A DNA stretch of 24,976 nucleotides from Pseudomonadota bacterium (lineage in GTDB: Bacteria > Pseudomonadota > Gammaproteobacteria > Pseudomonadales > Moraxellaceae), in NCBI GenBank assembly GCA_023393635.1, contig JAEWKT010000035.1, forward strand, positions 1 through 24,976. Reading direction: 5' to 3'. Positions within the stretch are counted from its first letter, which is position 1, and each line of letters opens with the position of its first letter. The position numbers and the translations under genes are program-made. The notes beneath the pieces are model-generated. The model searched no databases, was not told the origin of the DNA, and saw nothing but the letters and a program-made list of their open reading frames with translations. This document shows, in pieces, positions 7,572-16,267 of this stretch.

Positions 7572-9035
7572 CTATTCATCATCATCGCCGTCACTATCAA
7601 GGCCAAATTTTTTCAGCCGATAGCGCAGGGAGCGAAAGGTCATGCCTAGTTTTTTTGCGGCAACGGTTCTGTTCCAGTATGAGCTTTCTAAGGCCTGTAC
7701 AATCAATTGTTTTTCAATATTTTCTAAATAGCTTTCCAGGCCATCAACGGGTAATCCTTGCGCATTTAAACCTTGCTCGTTTGATTTAAACGCGGGTTTG
7801 GCTGCGGCTTGTGGGCGTTCTGATAAATATGCTGATTGTTCAGCCACGCGCTGATCTTGTGACAAGAGCGGCGGTTGGTTGAAGTCAGGCAATTGCAGTG
7901 CCTCAGGAAATATCTCCGCCCCGTCGCTTAAGGTGAGTGCCCGCTCTAAAATGTTGTGCAACTCACGCACATTACCTGGGAAAGTGTATTGTAATAATGC
8001 TTGCTGAGCCGCTTTTGATAGCACAGGCTGGGCAACCCCCCACTCCTGACAGATTTGCTCAATAAAGCTGTTGGTCAATAATAAAATATCTTGCGCACGG
8101 TCACGTAGCGGCGGCATATTCACTTCAATTACATGAATACGATAGTATAAATCCTGGCGGAATTGACCTTGTTGTACCAGTTGTTGCAGATTTTTATGGG
8201 TGGCACTCAGCAGGCGAATATCAACGCTGATTTCTTGTTGCGTTCCAATTGGGCGAATCTTTTTCTCTTGGATCGCACGTAAGAGTTTAACTTGCATAGA
8301 CAGTGGTAAATCGGCGACTTCATCCAAAAATAAAGTACCGCCTTGTGCGGATTGAAATAAACCGACTTTGTCTTCGGTGGCACCCGTAAAGCTGCCTTTT
8401 TTATGACCAAAAAACTCACTTTCCATCAGTTCGCCAGGAATGGCACCACAGTTCACGGGAATAAAAGGCCCACTGCTACGTGGCCCAAGCAAATGAATTA
8501 AACGTGCGGCCACTTCTTTACCAGTACCCGACTCACCACTAATGTACACAGGTGCTTGTGAACGTGCCAGTTTATGCAGCGTGGCTTTAAGTTGCTGCAT
8601 GATAGGCGAGTTGCCTAATAGCTTTTGGTCTTCAATGCCGCTATTTGCCGCGGGCATTTGCGCGTTTACTTTGAGGGCTTGTTCAATCAGGCTTTTAAGC
8701 CGTGTCATTTCAATGGGTTTACTGACAAAATCAAATGCGCCTGCTTTTAAGGCATCAATGGCAATATCCATACTGCCATAAGCGGTAATGACCGCAACGG
8801 GTAATTGGGGATAATGCTGGCTAATGGTTTCTACCAGTTGTAAACCGCTGCCGTCTGGCAAGTTAAGGTCGGTTAGGCACACATCAAAATTATTTTTCTT
8901 TAACAGCTGATGGGCTTGTTGCAGGCTATCGGCAACATAACAGTCAATATTCATACGCTTTAATGTCATGCGCATTAATAAGCGTAGGTCTTCTTCATCA
9001 TCAACAACTAAAGCCAGCGGACGGTTTTGCATCAT
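7572..9035 (-). CDS. pilR: Type IV pilus sigma-54-dependent response regulator PilR
   Basis: An NtrC-class activator of 487 residues that, with sigma-54, switches on pilin transcription. The receiver domain (about 7-120) has Asp12/Asp13, phosphoacceptor Asp56 (LTDLNLPDG), Thr84 and Lys106. The AAA+ domain (about 138-375) shows Walker A GESGTGKE (167-174), the sigma-54 contact loop GSFTGA, and Walker B GGTLFLDEVADLP. The C-terminal Fis-type helix-turn-helix is NRTVAAKKLGMTFRSLRYRL. A long polar linker separates the AAA+ and DNA-binding parts, and the protein ends in an acidic tail. It follows pilS by 61 bp on the same strand, which supports PilR over other NtrC relatives. Confidence 0.93.
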   Translation of the reverse strand: MMQNRPLALVVDDEEDLRLLMRMTLKRMNIDCYVADSLQQAHQLLKKNNFDVCLTDLNLPDGSGLQLVETISQHYPQLPVAVITAYGSMDIAIDALKAGAFDFVSKPIEMTRLKSLIEQALKVNAQMPAANSGIEDQKLLGNSPIMQQLKATLHKLARSQAPVYISGESGTGKEVAARLIHLLGPRSSGPFIPVNCGAIPGELMESEFFGHKKGSFTGATEDKVGLFQSAQGGTLFLDEVADLPLSMQVKLLRAIQEKKIRPIGTQQEISVDIRLLSATHKNLQQLVQQGQFRQDLYYRIHVIEVNMPPLRDRAQDILLLTNSFIEQICQEWGVAQPVLSKAAQQALLQYTFPGNVRELHNILERALTLSDGAEIFPEALQLPDFNQPPLLSQDQRVAEQSAYLSERPQAAAKPAFKSNEQGLNAQGLPVDGLESYLENIEKQLIVQALESSYWNRTVAAKKLGMTFRSLRYRLKKFGLDSDGDDDE

Positions 9036-9096
9036 GTTCCTTCATGACAAAATTAAAGAGCAATTAAATAACAATCATAGGCTAAGCCTATCATGT

Positions 9097-10704
9097 CTAG
9101 ATGGTTGAGCGAAAGACAATACGGAAGCAAGCACCGCGTGTTTGTGGAATATAAAGCAGTTGGGCGTCATTTGCTTCGCAAAAGGCCTTCGATAAATATA
9201 AGCCAAGGCCAGTACCATTGGGTTCGGTGGTAAAAAATGGCTCAAACAGGGTTTGCAAGGCTTTGGCACTCACCCCTGGCCCTGAGTCCATCACATCAAG
9301 AACCACATGATGTTGTTCGTCTTGACTGGCCAATACCCGAATAATGGGTGCAGGGTGCAGTTTTTTACTGTGATGTACCGCATTTTGCAATAAATTAACC
9401 AGAATATGTTGCAATTGTAGCGGATCAAACCACACGCTTAAGTCGTTGGAAATTTGAACCTGAATAAACTGTTTAATGCCAGATAAATCATCGTCTAACA
9501 GCGTATTAAACCAACTGTGAAGCATCAGTTGCTGCGGATGAATCGATTTGCGTCTGGACATCTGCAAAATATCTTCAATGATCAAGTCGAGCCGCTTGGT
9601 TTGCCGCTGAATTAACTGAAGCAAATCCTGGTTACTGGCCTCAAGCTCACTTTCAGCCATCAGCTCACTGGCCTGGCTAATGGCTGCCAAAGGGTTACGA
9701 ATTTCATGCGCGATACTGGCGGTTAGCTGACCCAAAGATGCTAATTTTAGTTGCTGCACCTGTTGGTTGAGGCGTTGTAAGCTTTGCATGGATACTAGAA
9801 TATGCGGTGCTTGGTCATCATGCTGAAGTTGATTGAGCTGAATGTTCAAGTCCTGTTTTTTGGTTTGGGCATAAAATAACAGCTCATAATGCCCTTGATC
9901 TAGTGCTTGCTGGATTTGATCTGCAAGTTGTGGATGTACCACCGCCAATGGCTGGCCAATTAAATGAACATTGGTTGAGGTGACACTAAAAGCCAGGTGC
10001 TGCGCTGCTTTGTTGATGAGTAAAATATGGTGCTGTTCATCCAGCACAATTAAACCAGTTTCTATTTGCTCAATAATTTTTTGATTAATAATTTGAAGCT
10101 GAGTGATTTCACGCGAACGCTGCTGGGCAATATGTTCAACCAGACGTAAACGTTGGGTAATAATCTGGCCAAGCAGTGAAATACCAATAAAACTTAAGGC
10201 CAACAGTGCCGCATTGCTAATACTGCGAATATCTGTATTTTGGACCAGGCTATAAAAAAATTGCTGATAAATGACGGTAATGGCCGCAAGCAGGGCAATG
10301 GTCAGCGCACGGCCTGCGGGCAGCAAAATATTGGCAGCCATCACCACTACCATATACAGCATAGACATTTGCACGCTAGGGCCACCGCTAGCATAGAGCA
10401 TGATGGTCAGGGCGCAAATGTCCACAATCAGCATAAAGCTGGTTTGGTTATCCAGTTGATGTGGCCAGTGTCTTAATGACACATAGGCAAGCAGGGTAAT
10501 TAGTGCATAACCTGCCAGGGCATTTAAGTATAAATAAGGCTCACTGCCGCCAACCACTGGATTGTTTAAGGTAATTAAAAACAGGGCAATGAGAATAAAG
10601 GACAGTGCAAGCCGATAGCCTGAATAAATCAGACTTAAGCGATATAAAATATCTGGATCATGCGGTTGTGGCGTAATTTGAAATAAACGCTTTAGCTTAA
10701 ACAT
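9097..10704 (-). CDS. pilS: Type IV pilus sensor histidine kinase PilS
   Basis: An inner-membrane sensor kinase of 535 residues, partner of PilR. Residues about 28-185 carry several membrane helices (six by eye) with very short loops, as in Pseudomonas PilS. A PAS-like segment follows (about 205-310, LIVLDEQHHILLINKAA). The dimerisation domain has the phosphorylated His333 in SIAHEIRNPLAA. The ATPase part has the N box with Asn441 (NLLQNAVHHS), G1 box DSGPG (473-477), F box FEPFFTT and G2 box GTGLGL (497-502). The ATG is preceded by a GGAAGAGG ribosome binding site. It starts 31 bp after the gacA stop, so gacA, pilS and pilR probably form one transcript. Confidence 0.93.
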   Translation of the reverse strand: MFKLKRLFQITPQPHDPDILYRLSLIYSGYRLALSFILIALFLITLNNPVVGGSEPYLYLNALAGYALITLLAYVSLRHWPHQLDNQTSFMLIVDICALTIMLYASGGPSVQMSMLYMVVVMAANILLPAGRALTIALLAAITVIYQQFFYSLVQNTDIRSISNAALLALSFIGISLLGQIITQRLRLVEHIAQQRSREITQLQIINQKIIEQIETGLIVLDEQHHILLINKAAQHLAFSVTSTNVHLIGQPLAVVHPQLADQIQQALDQGHYELLFYAQTKKQDLNIQLNQLQHDDQAPHILVSMQSLQRLNQQVQQLKLASLGQLTASIAHEIRNPLAAISQASELMAESELEASNQDLLQLIQRQTKRLDLIIEDILQMSRRKSIHPQQLMLHSWFNTLLDDDLSGIKQFIQVQISNDLSVWFDPLQLQHILVNLLQNAVHHSKKLHPAPIIRVLASQDEQHHVVLDVMDSGPGVSAKALQTLFEPFFTTEPNGTGLGLYLSKAFCEANDAQLLYIPQTRGACFRIVFRSTI

Positions 10705-10735
10705 TGACCTCTTCCTTGAGGAGTGAGCATGAGCA

Positions 10736-11371
10736 CTAAGGTTTGATTAAGCCATAGCGAATGGCAAGGTGCGTTAATTTGACATCGGTATCGACGCTAA
10801 GTTTTTCAAAAATTCTGTAGCGATAGGTATTGACGGTTTTAACACTGACAAATAAGCGATCAGCAATTTCTTGCGCACTAATACAATTGACCACCATGAG
10901 TGCCACTTGCATTTCACGTTCAGACAATGAATCGAAGGGCGACTGGGGCTGGTCAGATAAATAACTGCTGGCCAATTGCTCGGCAATATCTGCACTAAAG
11001 TACTTGCCACCCTGCATTACTTTTTTAATTGCCCGCACCATTTCTTCCATGGGCGCGCCTTTGGTGATATAGCCTTTAGCCCCTGCTTTTAATAATAATG
11101 AGGGGTAGGGTTCTTCAGCCAGTCCACTCACCGCCAACACTCTGACATTTGGCACACTTTGAATTAAACGGCGGGTGGTTTCTACACCACCGATACCAGG
11201 CATATTGACATCAAGCAATACCACATCGGGATGTTCACGTCGTGCCATGTCAACTGCGACTTCACCAGATTCGGCCTGGCCAATAACATTGACGTCAGGT
11301 GTATCAGCCAGCATGCGGCAAATACCCATTCGCACTAATTCATGATCATCAACCACAAGAACCTTAATCAA
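10736..11371 (-). CDS. gacA: GacA/UvrY-family response regulator
   Basis: A 211-residue NarL/FixJ-class regulator that, in the Gac/Rsm pathway, is phosphorylated by the GacS/BarA kinase and activates small RNAs that titrate CsrA/RsmA. The receiver domain (1-120) has Asp8/Asp9, Asp54 in LLDVNMPG and Lys104-region GYITKGAP. The LuxR-type helix-turn-helix (about 145-205) contains LSEREMQVALMV, SAQEIADRLFVSVKTVNTYR. The frame extends to an ATG at 11398, but a perfect AAGGAGG site lies 7 bases before the TTG at 11371, and that start gives the family's standard opening IKVLVVDDHELVR; I therefore use TTG. No gacS, rsmY or rsmZ lies in this window. It leads the probable gacA-pilS-pilR operon. Confidence 0.92.
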   Translation of the reverse strand: MIKVLVVDDHELVRMGICRMLADTPDVNVIGQAESGEVAVDMARREHPDVVLLDVNMPGIGGVETTRRLIQSVPNVRVLAVSGLAEEPYPSLLLKAGAKGYITKGAPMEEMVRAIKKVMQGGKYFSADIAEQLASSYLSDQPQSPFDSLSEREMQVALMVVNCISAQEIADRLFVSVKTVNTYRYRIFEKLSVDTDVKLTHLAIRYGLIKP

Positions 11372-11378
11372 ACTGTGC

Positions 11379-11385
11379 CCTCCTT
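11379..11385 (-). promoter_or_regulatory. Perfect Shine-Dalgarno site fixing the gacA TTG start
   Basis: The minus strand reads AAGGAGG here, with 7 bases to TTG at 11371. It lies inside the reading frame from the upstream ATG, which makes that ATG an unlikely start. Confidence 0.85.
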
Positions 11386-11552
11386 TGCAAAAATGCAAAG
11401 TTTTTTGTTAATAGCAACGAAAAGCACTTGCCAAGTTACACGCATTTTCGCATTCTTACATTCTAGCTCGAATTTTATGTCATTGCATGGTCATCGTGTT
11501 GAGGATTCTCTCAAACTTGATCAGCTTGGCGTTGCTGCAGGAAGCGTAAATC

Positions 11553-12608
11553 ATGACCAAATCAACAAAACAATTATCAGTTCAAAAGCGTGGGTGGCGT
11601 AATCTGGCTGTATTACCCCTGGCTTTAAGCCTAATGAGTTTGTCCGGTTTAGGTCAAGCTGCTACCGCGCAACAATCTGCTTCAGGCCAGATGGCTTGGA
11701 GTAATGATGAACAAGCCAGTTTGCTGATGCGTGACAATTATGATAGCAACGAAGCGACAGTCGATGTTCGTCAGTTGCCAAATCGTTCTGGTAACTTAAC
11801 CACTGTGGTTGAGCGGGTCAAAGAGCCTGTTCGCCAACTGGTGAGTAAATTACAAGGGCAGCCAGAGGTTCAGGCATCGGCCGCATTGGTGCTCGATGCG
11901 CAAACGGGTGAGGTACTGTACAGTAAAAATACTGACCGTGCCTTGCCGATTGCCTCTATTTCAAAGCTGATGACTGCAGTGGTAACCGCAGATGCACGCT
12001 TGGACATGGCCCAGCGCATTACGTTGCAGCCAGAGGATTTTATTGGTCCTAAGCGAGCCAGTTCTACTTTGCGTACTGGCGATGAAATGAATCGGGCAGA
12101 AATTTTGCTGGCGGCATTAATGAAGTCAGAAAATCCAGCAGCAGCGGCACTGGCACGCACTTATCCTGGTGGTAAAGTTGCATTTATGGCGGCAATGAAC
12201 AAAAAAGCGCAAGAACTGGGTATGAATTCTACCTGGTTTGGTGACCCCACTGGCCTTGACCCGCGTAATGTAGCTTCTGCCAAGGATCTGGGTATTCTGG
12301 TGAGAACAGCCTATCAATATGGCTTGATTCGTCAATTTACCACCACGCCACATTATGATTTTAATTTGGGTTATCGGGTTTTAAAATCCAACAATACCAA
12401 TTCGCTGGTGCGTGATGGAACCTGGAATATTGGCTTATCCAAAACTGGTTTTATTAATGAAGCTGGCCGTTGTGTGGTGATGCAAGCCAATATTAACCAG
12501 CGTCCAACCGTGGTGGTGCTGCTAGGCGCCAATACTTCGGCTGGTCGTACGAACGATGCAAATCGTATTTTTACCTGGTTAAGTGGTTCATTTAATCGCT
12601 ATAACTAA
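11553..12608 (+). CDS. pbpG: D-alanyl-D-alanine endopeptidase (penicillin-binding protein 7 type)
   Basis: A periplasmic low-molecular-weight penicillin-binding protein that cleaves D-Ala-meso-DAP cross-links in peptidoglycan. It has 351 residues. An N-terminal signal peptide is seen (basic to residue 16, hydrophobic about 17-34, probable cleavage near GQAA). The S11/MEROPS active-site triad is complete: Ser135-Ile-Ser-Lys138, Ser192-Glu-Asn194, and Lys297-Thr-Gly. There is no C-terminal amphipathic anchor of the DacA type, since the protein stops soon after the catalytic domain (SGSFNRYN), which favours PbpG over DacA/DacC. The ATG follows AGGAAG by 8 bases. It is divergent from gacA across 181 bp, a region that must hold both promoters; I could not pick clear hexamers there. 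Confidence 0.93.
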   Translation: MTKSTKQLSVQKRGWRNLAVLPLALSLMSLSGLGQAATAQQSASGQMAWSNDEQASLLMRDNYDSNEATVDVRQLPNRSGNLTTVVERVKEPVRQLVSKLQGQPEVQASAALVLDAQTGEVLYSKNTDRALPIASISKLMTAVVTADARLDMAQRITLQPEDFIGPKRASSTLRTGDEMNRAEILLAALMKSENPAAAALARTYPGGKVAFMAAMNKKAQELGMNSTWFGDPTGLDPRNVASAKDLGILVRTAYQYGLIRQFTTTPHYDFNLGYRVLKSNNTNSLVRDGTWNIGLSKTGFINEAGRCVVMQANINQRPTVVVLLGANTSAGRTNDANRIFTWLSGSFNRYN

Positions 12609-12693
12609 GTCATTAATATTGTCACTAAACTAACTATTGTCAGTCAGCATTTAAGTAAAAAACAGGTAGTGTTGTACTATTTAGTAATTCAAT

Positions 12694-12727
12694 AAAAAAC
12701 CCTGCTTCATTATTGGCAGGGTTTTTT
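12694..12727. terminator. Bidirectional terminator between pbpG and thrC
   Basis: AAAAAACCCTGC (12694-12705) pairs perfectly with GCAGGGTTTTTT (12716-12727) around a 10-base loop. It stands between converging genes and is symmetric, so it can stop both. Confidence 0.92.
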
Positions 12728-12747
12728 ACATTCACTATTTAGGCTGC

Positions 12748-13893
12748 TTAATCCATATTGGATAAAATACCTGCTTTAACTTGCTCTAAAGTGGCGTCAA
12801 TACCCAGCATTACTGCATCAGAACATTGCTGAATGGCAGTGTCAGGGTCTTTTAAGCCATTCCCTGTTAAGGTACATACTACAATCGAGCCTTCAGGAAT
12901 TTTACCATTTTTAATATCGCGCATGGCACCGCCCAGTGATGCTGCGGAAGCTGGTTCACAGAAAATGCCTTCATACATGGCAAGCATACGCTGAGCTTCT
13001 AAAATATCCTTATCTTCTAACTCATCAAACCAGCCGCCAGATTCTTTCATCACTGCATGCGCATGTTTCCAGCTTTGCGGATTACCAATGCGAATGGCAG
13101 TTGCCAGAGTTTCAGGATCAGCCACTGGACCACCACGTAAAAATGGTGCAGAACCTGCTGCTTGATAACCAATCATTTTAGGACGTGATTGCACTGCTGC
13201 CATGCCGCTAAAGGCATCAGTTGAGGGGTCATACACAGCACGGTTGGTGGCATAATGGAGTGGATCTACCGCATGTTCGGTGTAGCCCATCCAGTGCGCT
13301 GTGATATTGCCTGCGTTACCCACGGGCAGGCAATGAAAATCTGGCGCGCGGCCCAAGGCTTCTACCACTTCAAAAGCCGCAGTTTTTTGGCCTTGCAGAC
13401 GATACGGGTTAATAGAATTTACAATAGTCACAGGCGCCTGATCAGCCACTTCTTTAACCAGTTGCATGCCCGCATCAAAGTTACCACGAATTTGTAAGGT
13501 AATGGCACCGTACATCATGGCCTGTGCCATTTTACCCATGGCAATTTTGCCTTCAGGAATCAAAACAAATGCTTTGATACCAGCACGGGCTGCATATGCG
13601 GCGGCGGCGGCTGAGGTATTGCCTGTTGATGCACAAATGATGGCTTTACTGCCGTCTTCTACGGCCTTGGTGACTGCCATGGTCATGCCACGGTCTTTAA
13701 ATGAACCTGTTGGATTTAAGCCTTCATATTTCACATAAATTTCAACATCTTTTGCAATTAAGGCAGGAATGTTTTCAAGCTTAATAAGAGGCGTATTGCC
13801 TTCACCCAGTGAAATTGCACGAGTGGTGGCAGAGACAGGCAGGCGATCACGATAGCGATCAACTAAACCAGTATAGCGAGTAGCATTTGACAT
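12748..13893 (-). CDS. thrC: Threonine synthase
   Basis: Converts O-phosphohomoserine to threonine with pyridoxal phosphate, the last step of threonine synthesis. The 381-residue length fits the shorter threonine synthase class (about 350-390) rather than the enteric 428-residue form. The cofactor lysine is Lys66 in PTGSFKDRG; the phosphate-binding loop is ASTGNTSAAAAA; later come GQKTAAFEV, LPVGNAGNITAHW and CTLTGNGLKDPD. The ATG is preceded by GGAAAA. It lies 79 bp after hom on the same strand, a pathway operon, with a hairpin in between. Confidence 0.95.
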   Translation of the reverse strand: MSNATRYTGLVDRYRDRLPVSATTRAISLGEGNTPLIKLENIPALIAKDVEIYVKYEGLNPTGSFKDRGMTMAVTKAVEDGSKAIICASTGNTSAAAAAYAARAGIKAFVLIPEGKIAMGKMAQAMMYGAITLQIRGNFDAGMQLVKEVADQAPVTIVNSINPYRLQGQKTAAFEVVEALGRAPDFHCLPVGNAGNITAHWMGYTEHAVDPLHYATNRAVYDPSTDAFSGMAAVQSRPKMIGYQAAGSAPFLRGGPVADPETLATAIRIGNPQSWKHAHAVMKESGGWFDELEDKDILEAQRMLAMYEGIFCEPASAASLGGAMRDIKNGKIPEGSIVVCTLTGNGLKDPDTAIQQCSDAVMLGIDATLEQVKAGILSNMD

Positions 13894-13940
13894 AATGATT
13901 TTCCAAATATGGTCTATCTATGAGTAGACAATGTACGGCA

Positions 13941-13961
13941 TGCCAGGGAGTTAGCCTGGCA
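13941..13961 (-). repeat. Hairpin in the hom-thrC spacer
   Basis: TGCCAGG (13941-13947) pairs with CCTGGCA (13955-13961), loop of 7. No T tract follows on the minus strand, so it is not a full terminator; it could set the ratio of hom to thrC message or protect the upstream mRNA. Confidence 0.55.
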
Positions 13962-13972
13962 CATCAATAAGT

Positions 13973-15283
13973 TTACTGACCGTTTAATGCTTCAAGGCGA
14001 ATACGTACTACGGGCGCTTTGATAGCAGGTAAGTTCTCAATTTGTGTAATGGCCTGATTCATTTTGGCCTCAAGTACAGGTTGAGTGAGCAATACCACAG
14101 GCACGCGGCCTTGATCATGTGCAGGCTTTTGCAATACAGCATTAATATTAATGCCAGCCGTACTTAATATGCTGGTCACTTCAGCCAATACACCAGGATG
14201 GTCTTCGGCATCCAGACGCAAGTAGTAAGCGGTGGTCATTTGATCAGCAGGCAAAATGGGTGTGTCTGCCAATGCATTGGGCTGAAATGCCAAATGCGGT
14301 ACATAATCGGGTGTGTTTTGTGTGCTTATAAAGCGTACTAAATCCAGTACATCAGCCACCACCGCAGAAGCGGTTGCACCTGCACCTGCGCCAGCACCAT
14401 AGTATAGCGTTGAACCAACAGGATTAGATTGCACGAGTACCGCATTTTTAACGCCATTGACGTTGGCAATTAAACGCTCTTGTGGAATGAGCGTTGGGTG
14501 TACACGCAGTTCAATCCCATGTGACAGGCGACGTGCGATGCCTAAGTGCTTAATGCGGTAGCCTAGTTCTTCAGCATAACTCACATCTTGTGCAGTGAGT
14601 TTGCTAATGCCTTCGGTATATACTTTTTCAAACTGTAATGGCACGCCAAATGCAATAGAGGCCAGCAAGGTCAGCTTGTGCGCAGCATCAATGCCTTCAA
14701 CATCAAAAGTAGGGTCAGCCTCGGCATATCCCAACTCTTGCGCTTCTTTAAGTACATCGGCAAACGCACGGCCTTTGTCACGCATCTCGGTTAAAATAAA
14801 GTTGCCTGTGCCATTAATAATGCCAGCCAGCCATTCAATTTTATTGGCTGCCAAACCTTCGCGCATCACTTTAATGATGGGAATACCACCAGCAACCGCG
14901 GCTTCAAAGGCAATTTGAACGTGATGCTGTTCGGCTTCACGAAATAACTCATTGCCATGTTCAGCCAGTAAGGCTTTGTTGGCTGTGACCACGTGTTTGC
15001 CGTGGCGAATGGCTTCAAGCATTACTTCATGGGCAAGCTCAGTGCCACCAATCACTTCAATGACAATATCAACATCATCCTGGCGGACGATGGACAATAA
15101 ATCATCACTTTGGCTAATGCCATTAAGGTTAAGGTCAGGACGTGGACGGCGTGTACCCACATGGGTAATTTGAATGTCACGACCAGTACGACGCGCAATC
15201 TCTGCCGCGTTTTCCTGTAATAGTTTTAGGGCGCCACCACCTACGGTGCCTAGACCCAAAATTGCCAGCCGGACTGGTTTCAC
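13973..15283 (-). CDS. hom: Homoserine dehydrogenase
   Basis: Reduces aspartate semialdehyde to homoserine with NAD(P)H, at the branch to threonine and methionine. The 436 residues carry an N-terminal dinucleotide-binding domain (AILGLGTVGGG from residue 7), the GGTELAHEV and VVTANKALL segments, the catalytic core with GIINGTGNFILTEM and ELGYAEADPTFDVEG, and a C-terminal ACT domain (about 345-430, AEDHPGVLAEVTSILS) that usually gives threonine feedback. The frame extends to an ATG at 15316, but GGAG lies 7 bases before the GTG at 15283, giving the usual opening MKPVRLAILG. It is not fused to aspartokinase. The dsbC terminator upstream means hom needs its own promoter. Confidence 0.95.
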   Translation of the reverse strand: MKPVRLAILGLGTVGGGALKLLQENAAEIARRTGRDIQITHVGTRRPRPDLNLNGISQSDDLLSIVRQDDVDIVIEVIGGTELAHEVMLEAIRHGKHVVTANKALLAEHGNELFREAEQHHVQIAFEAAVAGGIPIIKVMREGLAANKIEWLAGIINGTGNFILTEMRDKGRAFADVLKEAQELGYAEADPTFDVEGIDAAHKLTLLASIAFGVPLQFEKVYTEGISKLTAQDVSYAEELGYRIKHLGIARRLSHGIELRVHPTLIPQERLIANVNGVKNAVLVQSNPVGSTLYYGAGAGAGATASAVVADVLDLVRFISTQNTPDYVPHLAFQPNALADTPILPADQMTTAYYLRLDAEDHPGVLAEVTSILSTAGININAVLQKPAHDQGRVPVVLLTQPVLEAKMNQAITQIENLPAIKAPVVRIRLEALNGQ

Positions 15284-15325
15284 CGTCACACTCCAAACAA
15301 TTAAAAATAAAGGCACAAATCATAG

Positions 15326-15359
15326 CCAAAATCTGCTGGTTTCACCAGTCAAAATTTGG
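15326..15359 (-). promoter_or_regulatory. Imperfect inverted repeat in the hom leader/promoter region
   Basis: CTGGT and ACCAG (15336-15340, 15344-15348) close a 3-base loop, and CCAAA and TTTGG (15326-15330, 15355-15359) extend it across an internal loop. It lies 43-76 bases upstream of the hom start and overlaps a TTGACT hexamer on the minus strand. It could be an operator or a leader hairpin; no threonine-codon leader peptide is evident. Confidence 0.4.
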
Positions 15360-15415
15360 TATTTGCACTAAAGTTAGTATTTCACAGATAATTAAAAAGT
15401 GTCTGCATGCCTCAT

Positions 15416-15440
15416 AAAAAACAGGCCCATGGTGGCCTGT
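15416..15440 (-). terminator. Intrinsic terminator after dsbC
   Basis: On the minus strand ACAGGCC and GGCCTGT (15440-15434 and 15427-15421) form a 7-bp stem followed by a T run (15420-15416). It separates dsbC from hom. Confidence 0.85.
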
Positions 15441-15460
15441 TATTCATCTACTACATTTGC

Positions 15461-16267
15461 TTACAAGCCTAAGCGTTTGGCTAGCTCGTTAGCCGTTAAA
15501 TAACCCCCGAGATATTTACCATCAATACTATAAATAGCAGGGGTGCCGTTAACACCAATTTGCTGCCCTAAGCGGTAATGATCTGCGACTGGGTTTTTGC
15601 ATTCTGGTGCGGTTACTGGCATGTCTTTAATGGCGGTATTAAATGCTGCTGCACGATCTTCACTACACCAAATAGACGTCATGAGTGGGAAAAACTGCTC
15701 GGCACGGGGCCATGCCAGATAACGGACTTCAATTCCTTTGGCATTAATGGCTGGCATTTCTTCATGCAGCTTGTGGCAATAAGGGCAACTGGCATCAGTA
15801 AACACATACACCACTGCGCGGCTATTGCCACTAGGCTTATAGGTAATGGTGTCTTTTTGATTGACTGTGGCTAATAAGTTTTTATTTTCGCCTGCCTGTA
15901 GTTCTTCACTAATGTTGTGTACGTCATTTTTGTCCAAACGCACCACATCACCCTGAATAATATATTTGCCATCTGCGGTGGTATAAACCGCAGGCAGACC
16001 TTCCAGGCTCACCCAGTATAAATTGCTGAGCTCAGTACGCTGTACTTGAGTGACTTTGGCATTAATTCCCGCTGCTTTTAGGTTTTTTGTTAAGGTATCT
16101 TTTAGGCGGTTATTGGCATTGCGCTCGGTAATGTCCAGTGCCTTACCAGATGCTGGCGTGGTGGCAGTGACTGAATTGTCGTTGGCCGCAGCGGTGTCAG
16201 CGTTGGAGCAAGCGGTTAAGCTCAGGCTGAGTGCAATAGAGGCTATTGTTGTGATGACAAACCGCAT
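15461..16267 (-). CDS. dsbC: DsbC-family thiol:disulfide interchange protein, predicted lipoprotein
   Basis: A periplasmic disulfide isomerase-like protein of 268 residues. The N-terminal dimerisation region (about 45-125) contains LYWVSLEGLPAVYTTADGKY, the C-terminal thioredoxin fold has the active site Cys161-Pro-Tyr-Cys164 (DASCPYCHKLH) and the cis-proline loop GVNGTPAIY, and two further Cys (in IWCSED and PECKNP) match the structural disulfide of DsbC. Two points are unusual: the active site is CPYC instead of the common CGYC, and the signal peptide ends LSLTAC, a good lipobox with Cys20. The ATG at 16267 follows AAAGGA by 6 bases, better than an upstream in-frame ATG at 16285. It is downstream of xerD, as recJ-less xerD-dsbC pairs occur in other gammaproteobacteria. 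Confidence 0.9.
   Translation of the reverse strand: MRFVITTIASIALSLSLTACSNADTAAANDNSVTATTPASGKALDITERNANNRLKDTLTKNLKAAGINAKVTQVQRTELSNLYWVSLEGLPAVYTTADGKYIIQGDVVRLDKNDVHNISEELQAGENKNLLATVNQKDTITYKPSGNSRAVVYVFTDASCPYCHKLHEEMPAINAKGIEVRYLAWPRAEQFFPLMTSIWCSEDRAAAFNTAIKDMPVTAPECKNPVADHYRLGQQIGVNGTPAIYSIDGKYLGGYLTANELAKRLGL

Noticed and set aside
11342..11602. Plus-strand frame of 86 codons crossing the gacA start and the pbpG start
   Set aside because: It overlaps the gacA start on the other strand and the first codons of pbpG in another frame, has no ribosome binding site, and its product is low in family-like features.
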